Source: Vibrio spartinae (GTDB taxonomy: Bacteria > Pseudomonadota > Gammaproteobacteria > Enterobacterales > Vibrionaceae). Taken from it: a DNA stretch of 64,000 bases. The notes below the pieces were generated by a model. That model had not been told where the DNA came from. It saw only the letters and a program-made list of their open reading frames with translations, and did not search any database. A program made the translations under genes and the position numbers. The stretch covers positions 620,001 to 684,000 of the forward strand of contig NZ_AP024908.1 in NCBI RefSeq assembly GCF_024347135.1. The letters are read 5' to 3'. Below are positions 51,363-61,106 of the stretch, one piece after another (positions within the stretch are counted from its first letter, which is position 1; every line of letters starts with the position of its first letter).

Positions 51363-53249
51363 ATGGTGAATATTATGATCGATGGATCAACGTATACAGT
51401 CGATCCGAATCAAACGCTGCTCAGTGCGACAAGAGCCTGTGGTGTTTCCCTGCCTTCACTCTGTGATACCGATGCTGCTGGCAGTATTCATCAACACTGT
51501 AAACTCTGCGAGGTTGACATTCTCGGTACAGGTATCGAGCCCGCTTGTCAGCAAATGCCAGTAGAAGGCATGGTGGTCACCACAACATCCAGCCACCTCT
51601 CAGAACGCAGAAAAAAACACCTTCAGGACATTCTTTCTCAACCCAATATCATCTGTAGTGAACCGCCTTGTCAAACTGCCTGCCCTGCCCACGTCGATAT
51701 TCAGCAATATCTGGCGCTCATCGCACAGGGTAACTATCAGCAAGCAATTGCCGTCATCAAAAAAACACTCCCGATGCCGCTGTCAATTGGCCGGGTCTGC
51801 CCGGCTTTCTGTGAATCCGGATGTCAGCGCCAACAGTTGGACGAACCACTGGCAATCCGTCAGTTAAAACGCCATGCAGCCGATCACGATCTGGCCGCGT
51901 ATCAGTCTTATCTGCCAGAAAGAAAAGCAGAGAAACATAAAAAAGTAGCGATTGTCGGTGCCGGACCAGGAGGGCTCAGTTGCGGCTACTTCCTCACCAA
52001 CGAAGGCTATGATGTCACTATCTTGGAGGCCATGCCCCAAGCAGGTGGATGGCTTCGCTATGGCATTCCCGAATACCGTCTGCCGAAAGCAATTCTTGAC
52101 CAAGAAATTGAATTGATGTGTCGTCATGGCATGGCCATCAAAACCAATCAGCGACTCGGCAAAGACTTCCTGCTCTCGTCACTGAGCGATAATTATGATG
52201 CGGTTTGTCTGGCAATTGGTGCATCGCAAGCCAGTGGTATGGCTTATCCCGGTAGTGACCTCGACGGCTGCTATCTCGGTGTGGATTTCCTGAAAGATCA
52301 CATGCTCGATCAACAGTATACCGTCGGTCAGAATGTTGCGGTCATCGGTGGCGGTAATACTGCGATTGACTGCGCCCGGACCGCTTTACGCCTTGGGGCG
52401 CAAGCAACGATTATTTACCGTCGTTCCCGAGAAGAAATGCCGGCAGAAGATTATGAAATCGAAGAAGCAGAACATGAAGGGGTTCAATTTTATTTTCTGA
52501 CCAACCCCGTCGAGAATATCGCAGATCAAAATGGTCGGGTCGGTCAGGTCAAACTGGAAAAAATGGCTTTAGGTGAACCAGATGCTTCCGGACGCAGACG
52601 CCCTCAGCCGACGGGTGAGTACATCATGGAATCCTTTGATACCGTGATTTCAGCAATTTCACAGCAAACGGATGTCAGTTTTCTCGATAATGACAACATC
52701 GCACTGCCACTCAACCGGTATCAGACCATTGATGTGAATGAAGACAATATGTTCTCCGGCTCACGCAATATTTTTGCAATCGGTGATTTTCGCCGCGGCC
52801 CGGCAACCGCAGTGGAAGCCGTTGCCGATGGGCGCAAAGCGGCATACGGCATTGACCGTTTTCTTGGCGGCGATATGGAAAAACTGTACACCGAGTCCTT
52901 CCGGGAAAGAAATATCACCAGAAGCCACCTGATCCGGCCTGAACATGTTGAGAAGCTCAAAGACGAACTCCGTTCAATCGTTCAGGGCGATACTCAGGCA
53001 CAACGCGATCAAGCGCTGACACAGGCACTGCAACACATTCTGAGGGCCAAAATGCCGGAACTGACATTAGCTGAACGCCGGCATAACTTTAAAGAAGTCG
53101 AAACAGGCTTCACCGATCAGGTCGCAATGCACGAAGCCCGTCGCTGTTTAAGCTGTGGCTGTCCGGATGGAAATGACTGCAAACTCCGCCACTATGCGAC
53201 GGAGTATCATGTCGATAAATCTGTACTGCCACATTCAGATTGTGCTTAA
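51363..53249 (+). CDS. Fe-S/FAD NAD(P)-dependent oxidoreductase (GltD-like with ferredoxin N-terminus)
   Basis: A soluble electron-transfer protein, 628 aa from the ATG at 51363 (GGAG upstream). Order: a 2Fe-2S ferredoxin/NuoG-like domain (~1-75; CGVSLPSLCDTD, HQHCKLCEV), a Fer4_20 domain with two 4Fe-4S motifs (CSEPPCQTACPAHVDIQQYL and IGRVCPAFCESGCQRQ), a FAD site (VAIVGAGPGGLSCGYFLT), an NADPH site (VAVIGGGNTAIDCARTALRL), and a Cys-rich tail (ARRCLSCGCPDGNDCKL). This layout occurs in formate-dehydrogenase-linked subunits and glutamate-synthase-like proteins. The convergent YdeP-type molybdoenzyme is a plausible partner, inferred only from location. Confidence 0.88.
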   Translation: MVNIMIDGSTYTVDPNQTLLSATRACGVSLPSLCDTDAAGSIHQHCKLCEVDILGTGIEPACQQMPVEGMVVTTTSSHLSERRKKHLQDILSQPNIICSEPPCQTACPAHVDIQQYLALIAQGNYQQAIAVIKKTLPMPLSIGRVCPAFCESGCQRQQLDEPLAIRQLKRHAADHDLAAYQSYLPERKAEKHKKVAIVGAGPGGLSCGYFLTNEGYDVTILEAMPQAGGWLRYGIPEYRLPKAILDQEIELMCRHGMAIKTNQRLGKDFLLSSLSDNYDAVCLAIGASQASGMAYPGSDLDGCYLGVDFLKDHMLDQQYTVGQNVAVIGGGNTAIDCARTALRLGAQATIIYRRSREEMPAEDYEIEEAEHEGVQFYFLTNPVENIADQNGRVGQVKLEKMALGEPDASGRRRPQPTGEYIMESFDTVISAISQQTDVSFLDNDNIALPLNRYQTIDVNEDNMFSGSRNIFAIGDFRRGPATAVEAVADGRKAAYGIDRFLGGDMEKLYTESFRERNITRSHLIRPEHVEKLKDELRSIVQGDTQAQRDQALTQALQHILRAKMPELTLAERRHNFKEVETGFTDQVAMHEARRCLSCGCPDGNDCKLRHYATEYHVDKSVLPHSDCA

Positions 53250-53322
53250 AGCAATGATTCTTCACTGAAAACAAACAATCGTGCTTCAGTCAGAAGAATG
53301 CCGACACCCCCCACCCAAATAC

Positions 53323-53351
53323 AACAGGGGCAGATATTTTCTGCCCCTGTT
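53323..53351. terminator. bidirectional terminator between convergent oxidoreductase genes
   Basis: AACAGGGGCAG (53323-53333) pairs perfectly with CTGCCCCTGTT (53341-53351) across a 7-base AT loop. Lying between two convergent genes, it can end both transcripts. Confidence 0.85.
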
Positions 53352-53398
53352 CAGTTTCAAGCCATCAACATGATCACTTTTGGATCATTAAATGACGC

Positions 53399-55702
53399 TC
53401 ATTGAATCAATAAGGGTTCACTCTGCGCCGGAGCCAACACGACCGCCACCGTTTTCGATGTGGGTGTATCACTCCAGTCTCCTTTGCTGTCGAGTGGAAT
53501 CAACGCATTCGCTTCCGGAAAATACGCAGCCACATTTCCCTGCGGGATTTGATACGGGACAACCTTAAAGTTATCAATTTTCCGCCGCACATCATCCGTC
53601 CAGATCGTCTCGATATCGACTCGCTCTTCCGGTTTTAATCCCAGTAATTCAATATCTTTCGGATTCAGGAAAATAACCTGACGCTCACCCCGGATCCCCC
53701 GATAGCGATCATCATACCCATATACCGTGGTATTGTACTGATCGTGTGAGCGCATTGTCTGAAGAATAAAGACCGGTTTATCCGTCATACTTTGCGGGTC
53801 AAATGCCAATATGTGCTCCGGTAGTGGATTGGCAGCGATCACCGCTTTCCCTGAGGTAGTTTTCCAGTTGAGCTCTCTGGCACTATTCCCCAGGTAAAAC
53901 CCGCCCGGTATATCGAGGCGCTGATTGAAATTGTCAAAACCGGGAATCGTTTGCTCAATCAAATCACGGATATGATCATAGTTATCCGCCAGTGCTTGCC
54001 AGTCGACCGGGTTGTGTGCCCCCAACGTTGCTTTAGCGATACCAACCACAATTGCCACTTCTGAATGAACCGACTCTTCACTCATATCCACCCGCCCGGA
54101 TGAAGCATGAACCATTGAAAATGAATCTTCGACCGTCACCCGCTGTTCACCGCTGGCCTGCATATCAATATCGGTTCGCCCCAGACACGGTAAAATCAAC
54201 GACGCTTTACCGGGATTCACATGACTCCGGTTGAGCTTCGTCGCAATGTGGACCGTCAGTTCACATTGACGCATCGCCTGTGCGACCCGGGCCGTATCCG
54301 GTGCTGCCGCAACCAGATTGCCTCCCAAGCCGATAAACACTTTACTGTCGCCACGCGCCATCGCTTGTAATGCATGATGAACATTATGCCCATGCGCTTG
54401 TGGCGGTCGGAACCCGAATACCTTTTCGATATGATTTAACAACGCTTGCGGCGGATGGTCATTGATACCAACGGTCCGATCACCCTGCACATTCGAATGC
54501 CCACGAACCGGACACAATCCAGCGCCCGGTTTGCCGATTTGGCCAAACAGCAACTGCAAATTGACAAACTCTTCAATGATGGCAACCGAATGTTTATGCT
54601 GAGTAATTCCCATTGCCCAGGTCACAATCCGCCGTTCCGCATGAAGATAAATATCGGCGGCTTGGATGATTTCATCCTGAGTCAGACCCGATTGCTGAAT
54701 AATCGCCGACCAAGGGGTGGCTTCAACCTGTTCGAGGTATGCAGATAATCCTTGTGTATGCTGTTCGATAAACACTAAATCAAAAACCGATTCACCACGT
54801 TGTACGGCTGCCTGATGATACCCCAGCAGCACTTTGACGATACCGCGAACGGCAGCCATGTCGCCACCCAACTTCGGCATGAAATAGTGGCTGGTGGTCG
54901 GTGTCGAACTATTACTGATCATTTCGAGCGAATGTTGCGGATTGGTAAAACGCTCTAACCCGCGCTCTTTCAGATTGTTGAAAGCAACAACTCTGGCACC
55001 CCGTCGGTAAGCATCACTCAATGTTTCGAGCATTCGAGGATGGTTCGTGCCTGGGTTTTGTCCGAATAAGAAAATTGCATCCGCTTTTTCAAAGTCATCA
55101 ATTGTCACCGTGCCTTTACCGATACCAATACTTTTCCCCAGCGCATAGCTGGTCGCTTCATGACACATATTGGAACAATCAGGAAAGTTATTCGTACCAA
55201 AGCGGCGGACCAATAGCTGGTAAACAAAAGCAGCCTCATTACTGGTCCGTCCTGATGTATAAAATTCAGCCTGATTGGGATCATCAAGTAAATTCAGATA
55301 ACTGGCGATCATCTCGTAGGCATCGTCCCAACTAATCGGCTCGTAGTGATCCGTTTCTGGATTATAACTCATCGGCTCATTGAGGCGCCCCTGATATTCG
55401 AGAAAATAGTCCGTCTGTTTGTTCAACCATTCTACAGAATATTGTGTAAAAAATTCCCGGCCGACCCGACGAGATGTCGCTTCCCAGTTGACGGCTTTTG
55501 CACCGTTTTCACAGAAACGAAAACGTCCCGGAACACCTTTCTCTCCCCAAGCACACCCCGGACAGTCAAACCCGTGATCTTGGTTGGTACGCAGTAGATT
55601 GGATATATTTTTTGCAACATTCCCACTTTTGAACAAATGCTGAGTCGTCGCTTTTAAAGCCGCCCACCCACCGGCAGAACCTGAATATTTTTTATAACTC
55701 AT
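53399..55702 (-). CDS. FdhF/YdeP-family molybdopterin oxidoreductase
   Basis: A formate-dehydrogenase-like molybdopterin enzyme of the YdeP type, 767 aa (E. coli YdeP is 759). The N-terminal start YKKYSGSAGGWAALKATTQH and the segment GFDCPGCAWGE are characteristic. The usual 4Fe-4S Cys set is reduced to CPGCAW plus later Cys (RFCENGAKAVNWE). GRTSNEAAFVYQLLVRRFGT and NNFPDCSNMCHEATSYALGK are MGD-binding strands, where a Cys (SNMCHEATS) replaces selenocysteine. The C-terminal molydop_binding domain holds QTMRSHDQYNTTVYGYDDRY. YdeP is linked to acid resistance in E. coli; the substrate is unknown. It needs molybdenum, connecting it to modABC. Confidence 0.9.
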   Translation of the reverse strand: MSYKKYSGSAGGWAALKATTQHLFKSGNVAKNISNLLRTNQDHGFDCPGCAWGEKGVPGRFRFCENGAKAVNWEATSRRVGREFFTQYSVEWLNKQTDYFLEYQGRLNEPMSYNPETDHYEPISWDDAYEMIASYLNLLDDPNQAEFYTSGRTSNEAAFVYQLLVRRFGTNNFPDCSNMCHEATSYALGKSIGIGKGTVTIDDFEKADAIFLFGQNPGTNHPRMLETLSDAYRRGARVVAFNNLKERGLERFTNPQHSLEMISNSSTPTTSHYFMPKLGGDMAAVRGIVKVLLGYHQAAVQRGESVFDLVFIEQHTQGLSAYLEQVEATPWSAIIQQSGLTQDEIIQAADIYLHAERRIVTWAMGITQHKHSVAIIEEFVNLQLLFGQIGKPGAGLCPVRGHSNVQGDRTVGINDHPPQALLNHIEKVFGFRPPQAHGHNVHHALQAMARGDSKVFIGLGGNLVAAAPDTARVAQAMRQCELTVHIATKLNRSHVNPGKASLILPCLGRTDIDMQASGEQRVTVEDSFSMVHASSGRVDMSEESVHSEVAIVVGIAKATLGAHNPVDWQALADNYDHIRDLIEQTIPGFDNFNQRLDIPGGFYLGNSARELNWKTTSGKAVIAANPLPEHILAFDPQSMTDKPVFILQTMRSHDQYNTTVYGYDDRYRGIRGERQVIFLNPKDIELLGLKPEERVDIETIWTDDVRRKIDNFKVVPYQIPQGNVAAYFPEANALIPLDSKGDWSDTPTSKTVAVVLAPAQSEPLLIQ

Positions 55703-56082
55703 TTGCTTCTCTTCTTATTCTTGATGTTCAGAAAACATCCGCCAACGCAATGCCATCATACAATCATGCATCCGTATCCGGTCAGTCAATCAGGCTTCTC
55801 TCCCATCACATTTCCCATCATATCAATAGTCGATAAAGACGAGAGCGATAGAAATATATCTTCTCTTATTAACGAACCAACGAACACGCATCGAGAATAT
55901 CTAAATGATAACAGTCTCAAAAACCGACAAATGACTAAAAACGACAAATGTCAGCTTAGTTTCACCGAAAATAACGCAGGTATTTGTTAGGAAGCCAAAT
56001 TCATGTTGAAAAGAAAGAAACCTGATTTGAATACACCAAAAATACTCCTTAGCAATGACCAGGGTCAATAAAAAGCAGTTCA
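55703..56082. other. gene-free stretch upstream of the YdeP-type gene
   Basis: About 380 bases. It should contain the promoter of the minus-strand YdeP-type gene. An open frame on the plus strand (55703-55990) has no ribosome-binding site or familiar sequence, so I do not call it. Confidence 0.35.
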
Positions 56083-56220
56083 TCACTGCCTTTCCTCAAA
56101 TACTCGTTTTGCTGCATTTAATGCTAGTTGTTGAGTATTGGCTAACGTTTTATGCGATTTCGCCACAAGGTTACTAATAAAACCAAAAATAGAATCATAT
56201 TTTCCATAAATGGGATACAC
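56083..56220 (-). CDS. possible small protein or gene remnant, 45 aa
   Basis: A minus-strand frame from a GTG at 56220 reads YPIYGKYDSIFGFISNLVAK, then SHKTLANTQQLALNAAKRVF and ends EERQ. It has a balanced, protein-like composition with an amphipathic helical end, in a region with no other gene. There is no clear ribosome-binding site and the frame is closed by TGA two codons upstream. It may be the tail of a decayed gene rather than a living one. Confidence 0.25.
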   Translation of the reverse strand: MYPIYGKYDSIFGFISNLVAKSHKTLANTQQLALNAAKRVFEERQ

Positions 56221-56447
56221 AACTAAGCATCAATTCCCGGTTGTTGCTTTCAACGTTAAATTAATATAAGCATTAAAATGCATATTAATATTTCTATTTG
56301 CGAACAGAAAATTCAGATGACCCATCCGTATAATCATGTCATTTTATTTACATCTGTGAGGTAAAATGTTGCAGGTACTTTCTTAGAAGTATGCGATTAC
56401 CCATAGTGAGAGATGATGAACTTCAAAAAAGGTGGAACCATAATTTT

Positions 56448-56927
56448 ATGACGAAGATTTATGCTATATGTGGCTTTATTGGCTCAGGGAAGACAACATA
56501 CGCGAAAGCTCTGGCGGAAAAATGTGGAGCGTTTCGCTTTTCTATGGATGAATGGATGATCCCGCTGTATGGCGAACATATGGAACGGGATGTATTTGAC
56601 CATCGCCTGTCAACGCTAAAAGGGCTATTCGAAGATGCAGCATTACAGCTTTTCTCTCTGGATACCCCCGTCATTTTCGACTTTGGGCTTTGGACCGGCG
56701 CTAAACGTCAAGCTTTTAGGGACTGGGCATCTGATATTGGCGTGGATCATGAAATTCACTACTTGGATGTTAGCTTTGATATCTGCAAACAGCGGGCACT
56801 TGCTCGCAATTCAGAGCGCGAAAGAAAGTCTTACGCAATGACACCGGAAATGTTGGATTTATTCTGGTCCAAGTTTGAAGTGCCACATCCAGATGAAAAT
56901 GTGATTTGGGTGCAAACAACAATGTAA
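56448..56927 (+). CDS. P-loop kinase-like protein (AAA_33)
   Basis: A small cytoplasmic ATP-binding protein, 159 aa from the ATG at 56448; an in-frame ATG at 56391 adds 19 residues with no family likeness. The Walker A is ICGFIGSGKTTYAKAL near the N-terminus. After it come FRFSMDEWMIPLYG (a substrate-site aspartate), VIFDFGLWTGAKRQAFRDWA (Walker B-like strand) and the lid arginines in CKQRALARNSERERKSYAMT. This matches the AAA_33/zeta-toxin-like kinases that include antibiotic-modifying and RNA or nucleotide kinases. No antitoxin gene is adjacent. Substrate unknown. A hairpin region follows downstream. Confidence 0.83.
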   Translation: MTKIYAICGFIGSGKTTYAKALAEKCGAFRFSMDEWMIPLYGEHMERDVFDHRLSTLKGLFEDAALQLFSLDTPVIFDFGLWTGAKRQAFRDWASDIGVDHEIHYLDVSFDICKQRALARNSERERKSYAMTPEMLDLFWSKFEVPHPDENVIWVQTTM

Positions 56928-57533
56928 CGAACCTTCCTGACTTCTTTCTCACTCCCGATCAATCGATCATCATCAGCCGATGGGCATATCAAATGTATTG
57001 ATGACATCCGCTCATCATCAATACATTTGCCTATTCGAGGACATATGTAATGCCTAGCAGCAAGCGCATGACATGCTCCGCATTTTTATCGATTACTCAT
57101 AACATTTGGTTGATAAACCAGACAACTATCGTCATTTTGTTCTGAACCATACCTGTGGCGTGAAGCCCTCGAGAACATTGTCCATAAAGTTGGACATCAA
57201 TAAATATAATTAGGCCATGGATATTTACCGAGATCATTTACCAATTGTCGCCCTTCCACACAATGATTCAACCAAACCAGCATCGTGCGTTGATTTATTG
57301 CTAAGCATGAATAGATCCATAAGAGAGGAGTTGAATACTAAAATAGCGCAAATGCCACCCGCACATAAACAATCAAAACAATTTATTAGCGCGGTGCATT
57401 AATACTATACAAAGCATTTAAGAAGATGTGGCACACGTAAAAATCCCATCTGCGTTAGGATTGATAGCACTTTGCAAACGTTTGTACTCTGTTGTACCAG
57501 CACCTTTAATATGTTCAGGCTGTAAGGGAAGTT
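56928..57533. other. gene-poor stretch with a long perfect inverted repeat
   Basis: About 600 bases between the kinase and the lipoprotein genes. CAAATGTATTGATGA (56990-57004) and TCATCAATACATTTG (57015-57029) form a perfect 15-bp stem with a 10-base loop but without a T-tract. A 61-codon open frame at 57217-57402 (MDIYRDHLPIVALPHNDSTK...) has no good ribosome-binding site; I leave it unassigned. Confidence 0.6.
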
Positions 57534-58205
57534 ATGTTTCAAAAATTAAGTATGATTCTATTGTCTGCACTGATCACTGCATGTTCCGGTGGAACAGTTG
57601 GTGGATTATTACCCGCCCCCAAAATATTGCATGGGAAATTAGAGGGCTTAACGTATACCTCACCGCAAGGTGACTTAACAATCACAGCCCCCGCTACAGA
57701 AGATCATGGGGAATGGACCTACACGCAAATAAAAGAACATTCTGAAAATACACCTGACCAAATTGATACTTTCGTCGGATTTAAAACACCTTATGACAGT
57801 CACTTTTACTCTGCTGAAGTAGTAAGTTATAAGCACCTTCCCCCTCTCACTGACAAGCAGTTTTTGCGATTTAAAAATGACAATTTAAAGCGCATGATAA
57901 ATGCGACAGAAGAACGTTGGGGAAGCAAAGTTGAGCGACTCAATGAAACCCGGATTCATTGCGCAAACAATCAATCTTTTACCTATACGATATTGAAACA
58001 AAAAATCACATCTTACGAACTCAATTTTGTAAAATACTATTTAATTTCTCAATCTTATCAGGGAAATAGCGTCGCAGTTGTTACCAGTGAACTCAATTTT
58101 GATTTAAGAAATGAACGTACGCCTGAAGCCGATATAAAAAATGCAAAATATACCAAGCATCGGGCATTCACCTGTTCTTTAAAATACGTTACCTCTGCTC
58201 ACTAA
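57534..58205 (+). CDS. predicted lipoprotein of unknown family, 223 aa
   Basis: The ATG at 57534 has AAGGGA 4 bases upstream. The signal sequence MFQKLSMILLSALITA-C ends in a lipobox (ITAC), so the protein should be lipid-anchored; the following SGGTVGG carries no Asp at +2, favouring the outer membrane. The mature part has strands such as GLTYTSPQGDLTITAPA and FVGFKTPYDSHFYSAEVVSY, and two further cysteines (ETRIHCANNQ and AFTCSLKY) that may pair. The family is not recognised. It stands alone before the DEAD-box helicase genes, with a weak hairpin at 58220-58254. Confidence 0.75.
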   Translation: MFQKLSMILLSALITACSGGTVGGLLPAPKILHGKLEGLTYTSPQGDLTITAPATEDHGEWTYTQIKEHSENTPDQIDTFVGFKTPYDSHFYSAEVVSYKHLPPLTDKQFLRFKNDNLKRMINATEERWGSKVERLNETRIHCANNQSFTYTILKQKITSYELNFVKYYLISQSYQGNSVAVVTSELNFDLRNERTPEADIKNAKYTKHRAFTCSLKYVTSAH

Positions 58206-58219
58206 AAGCCATCCAAAAA

Positions 58220-58262
58220 TGCCGCTTGTACTGATGCAGATGCATAAAGCGGCAACTTCCTC
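58220..58262 (+). terminator. weak hairpin after the lipoprotein gene
   Basis: TGCCGCTT (58220-58227) pairs with AAGCGGCA (58247-58254), loop of 19 bases, followed by ACTTCCTCTC. The long loop and lack of a T-run make it a weak terminator candidate. Confidence 0.4.
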
Positions 58263-58357
58263 TCTCACCGAATAGATAAAGCTCTCATCAAGCCCAAGTT
58301 CGTGCTAGAATCGCGCGTTTTGTTCATTCAGCTGCACCAAAATCACCAGAGGTCACT

Positions 58358-59548
58358 ATGTCATTCGCGAAACTCGGACTCAGCACGCCCCTCATTCAAG
58401 CGATTAGTGAGCTTGGGTATCATCAACCGACGACGATCCAGAGTCAGGCTATCCCTGTGATTCTACAGGAAAATGACCTCATTGCTGCGGCGCAAACCGG
58501 TACCGGTAAAACAGCAGGGTTTGTCCTCCCGATATTGAACAAACTCGCCCAAGGACAAACACAGCGTAAAAAACGCATTCGGGCTTTGATTTTGGTCCCG
58601 ACTCGTGAATTAGCAATGCAGGTCGCGGAGAAAATCACCCAATATGGCAAATATCTCTCCCTGACATCACTTGCAGTTTATGGCGGTGTTGATGAGAAAC
58701 CACAAAAACAACACCTGATTGAAGGCGTTGATGTGCTCGTCGCAACACCGGGACGGCTCCTCGATCTGTATCATCAACGGGCAGTGTACTTCGAAGAAGT
58801 CGAAGTGTTAGTCCTCGATGAAGCAGACCGAATGCTGGATATGGGATTTATCGATGACCTGAATAAAATTCTTGATCGATTGCCAGAAAATATTCAACAC
58901 TTATTATTCTCTGCGACATTATCTAACAAAGTCCGCGATCTCGCCAAAACGGCCGTCCATCATCCGCACGAAATTACCATTGCAGCAAATCAGGCTTCCA
59001 AACCCAATATCGAACAGTGGCTGATCACCGTTGATAAAGACAAAAAATCAGCGCTGCTGGCTCATCTGATCCAAGAAAATCAATGGGGTCAAGCACTGAT
59101 CTTTATTGAAACCAAACATGGTGCCGCCAAACTGGTGGCTCAACTGGAAAAACGAGGCATTCAGGCCGAAGCCTTTCATAGCGGTCGTAGTCAGGACATC
59201 CGAGCCAAGTTGCTGGAAAATTTTAAAAACGGCCAAATCAAATATATGGTGGCAACCGGTGTAGCAGCACGAGGCATCGATATTGATTCACTGCAACGTG
59301 TCATCAACTATGATCTGCCTTTCCCTGCGGATGAATATGTTCACCGTATCGGCCGGACCGGAAGAGCCAATGCATCCGGTGAAGCGATTTCTTTTGTTTC
59401 TAAAGACAATTTTAAAAATTTGTGCATGATTGAAAGCCGTCTCGGTCACCTAATCGAGCGCAGAGACGTTACCGGATTCGAACCGAAAAAACCGGTCCCC
59501 ATCTCCATTCTGAACTATGTGCCTAAACATAAACGGACGGATCCTTAA
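58358..59548 (+). CDS. DEAD-box RNA helicase, RhlE-like
   Basis: An ATP-dependent RNA helicase, 396 aa. Motifs in order: Q motif (GYHQPTTIQSQAIPV), Walker A AAQTGTGKTAGF, PTRELAMQV, GG/TPGR (VATPGRLLDL), DEAD (VLVLDEADRMLDMG), SAT (LLFSATLSNK), and in the second domain ATGVAARGIDI with HRIGRTGRANASG. It has almost no C-terminal extension, only ~45 residues after the core, shorter than E. coli RhlE. Likely roles are ribosome assembly or RNA turnover. It lies 89 bases before a second helicase, dbpA, on the same strand; each has its own ribosome-binding site. Confidence 0.94.
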   Translation: MSFAKLGLSTPLIQAISELGYHQPTTIQSQAIPVILQENDLIAAAQTGTGKTAGFVLPILNKLAQGQTQRKKRIRALILVPTRELAMQVAEKITQYGKYLSLTSLAVYGGVDEKPQKQHLIEGVDVLVATPGRLLDLYHQRAVYFEEVEVLVLDEADRMLDMGFIDDLNKILDRLPENIQHLLFSATLSNKVRDLAKTAVHHPHEITIAANQASKPNIEQWLITVDKDKKSALLAHLIQENQWGQALIFIETKHGAAKLVAQLEKRGIQAEAFHSGRSQDIRAKLLENFKNGQIKYMVATGVAARGIDIDSLQRVINYDLPFPADEYVHRIGRTGRANASGEAISFVSKDNFKNLCMIESRLGHLIERRDVTGFEPKKPVPISILNYVPKHKRTDP

Positions 59549-59637
59549 ACAGCGCAACTGATATTTAGTTCGACGTCCCAACCAACCGTACCATTAACCA
59601 TCAGCGACCTAGTTTCAACTTATATGAGGAATGCCCT

Positions 59638-61023
59638 GTGAGCCAATTACCTTTTTCTTCTCTGCCTTTATCTCCGGAACTGTTGCAGAGCCTTGACACC
59701 CTTGGCTATACACATATGACGCCGATTCAAGCGCAAAGTCTGCCTTTTCTGCTTCAGGGAAAAGATATTATCGGACAGGGGAAAACCGGATCGGGTAAAA
59801 CCGCAGCATTTGGCCTCAGCTTATTACATCATCTGAATGTGAACCGCTTTCGCGTACAGTCGCTGGTCCTGTGCCCTACTCGCGAGTTGGCGGATCAAGT
59901 GGCCAATGAAATCCGTTCACTGGCAAAAACCATACACAATATTAAAGTGCTGACACTCTGCGGTGGCATGCCGATGGGGCCACAAATCGGCTCTCTCGCT
60001 CACGGCGCGCATATTTTGGTTGGCACTCCCGGACGGATTCTTGATCATTTACAGAAAGGTCGCATTAACTTATCAGAATTAAATACCTTGGTCTTGGACG
60101 AAGCAGACCGGATGCTAGAAATGGGCTTCCAAGACGCGTTGGATGCCATTATTGACCACGTGCCGTCTCAACGACAAACATTGTTGTTCAGTGCCACGTT
60201 TCCGGCGCAGATTCAGTCGATAGCACAACGGATTATGCAGGATCCAGAGTGGATCAAAGTCGAATCTACCCATGATGACACCTCCATTCATCAGGTGTTC
60301 CATCAAGTCGGCGGGGATGATGATCGCTTACTGGCCCTGAAAAAACTGCTACTTGCTCATCAGCCGGAATCGACGGTTATTTTCTGCAATACCAAACGTG
60401 AGGTTCAAGAAGTCGCGGATACCCTCTACCATGACGGGTTCAGTGTCATCGATTTACATGGTGATCTGGAACAGCGGGAGCGTAATCAATCACTCGTTCA
60501 GTTTGCCAATAAAAGTGTGTCGATTCTCATTGCAACCGACGTCGCAGCGCGTGGTCTGGACGTTGACCAGCTCGATATGGTCATTAACTACCGTCTGTCA
60601 CGCGATCCTGAAGTCCATGTTCACCGAATCGGGCGGACAGGCAGAGCGGGCAGCAAAGGTATGGCATGTAGTTTATTTAGCGCCAACGAAGGCATTCGGG
60701 TTGCTCAAATCGATGAGTACATGAACACACCGATTGATCCGGTTGCGCTACCGACTGACGACGTACTCAGCCGCTCACCATTTCAACCCCAGATGGTTAC
60801 GATTGAGATTTCCGGTGGCAAGAAACAGAAAGTCCGTGCCGGCGATATTCTCGGAGCCCTCACCGGTCAGCAAGGCATCGAAGGGAAACAAGTCGGGAAA
60901 ATTAATCTGTTCGATATGCGGGCTTATGTGGCTGTACACAAAAGTGTCGGCAAAAAAGCAGTGAAAAAATTAGAAAATGGCAAAATTAAAGGGCGTTCTT
61001 TCAGAGCACGAATCATCAAGTGA
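59638..61023 (+). CDS. dbpA: ATP-dependent RNA helicase DbpA
   Basis: A DEAD-box helicase acting in 50S ribosome assembly, 461 aa (E. coli DbpA is 457). The start is GTG with AGGA 8 bases upstream. Core motifs: GKTGSGKTAAFGLSLL, CPTRELADQV, VGTPGRILDHL, LVLDEADRMLEMGF, SATFPAQIQ, ATDVAARGLDV and HRIGRTGRAGSKG. The C-terminal DbpA RNA-binding domain is clear from VTIEISGGKKQKVRAGDILG and VGKINLFDMRAYVAVHKSVG; it binds hairpin 92 of 23S rRNA in characterised homologues. A terminator follows downstream. Confidence 0.96.
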   Translation: MSQLPFSSLPLSPELLQSLDTLGYTHMTPIQAQSLPFLLQGKDIIGQGKTGSGKTAAFGLSLLHHLNVNRFRVQSLVLCPTRELADQVANEIRSLAKTIHNIKVLTLCGGMPMGPQIGSLAHGAHILVGTPGRILDHLQKGRINLSELNTLVLDEADRMLEMGFQDALDAIIDHVPSQRQTLLFSATFPAQIQSIAQRIMQDPEWIKVESTHDDTSIHQVFHQVGGDDDRLLALKKLLLAHQPESTVIFCNTKREVQEVADTLYHDGFSVIDLHGDLEQRERNQSLVQFANKSVSILIATDVAARGLDVDQLDMVINYRLSRDPEVHVHRIGRTGRAGSKGMACSLFSANEGIRVAQIDEYMNTPIDPVALPTDDVLSRSPFQPQMVTIEISGGKKQKVRAGDILGALTGQQGIEGKQVGKINLFDMRAYVAVHKSVGKKAVKKLENGKIKGRSFRARIIK

Positions 61024-61106
61024 GGATATATCACCATACCATTGAGGTAATATTTATCTGGTAAATTCATCTCAATGAATTTATTTTCCTCTGGAATCAT
61101 ATGAAA

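Noticed and set aside
56391..56927. P-loop kinase as a zeta-type toxin of a toxin-antitoxin pair
   Set aside because: No small antitoxin gene is adjacent, and the family includes many non-toxin kinases.
57217..57402. 61-codon open frame between kinase and lipoprotein genes
   Set aside because: No ribosome-binding site and no recognised sequence; could be real but cannot be supported.
57428..57673. 81-codon open frame overlapping the start of the lipoprotein gene
   Set aside because: It conflicts with the lipoprotein gene, which has a good ribosome-binding site and lipobox.
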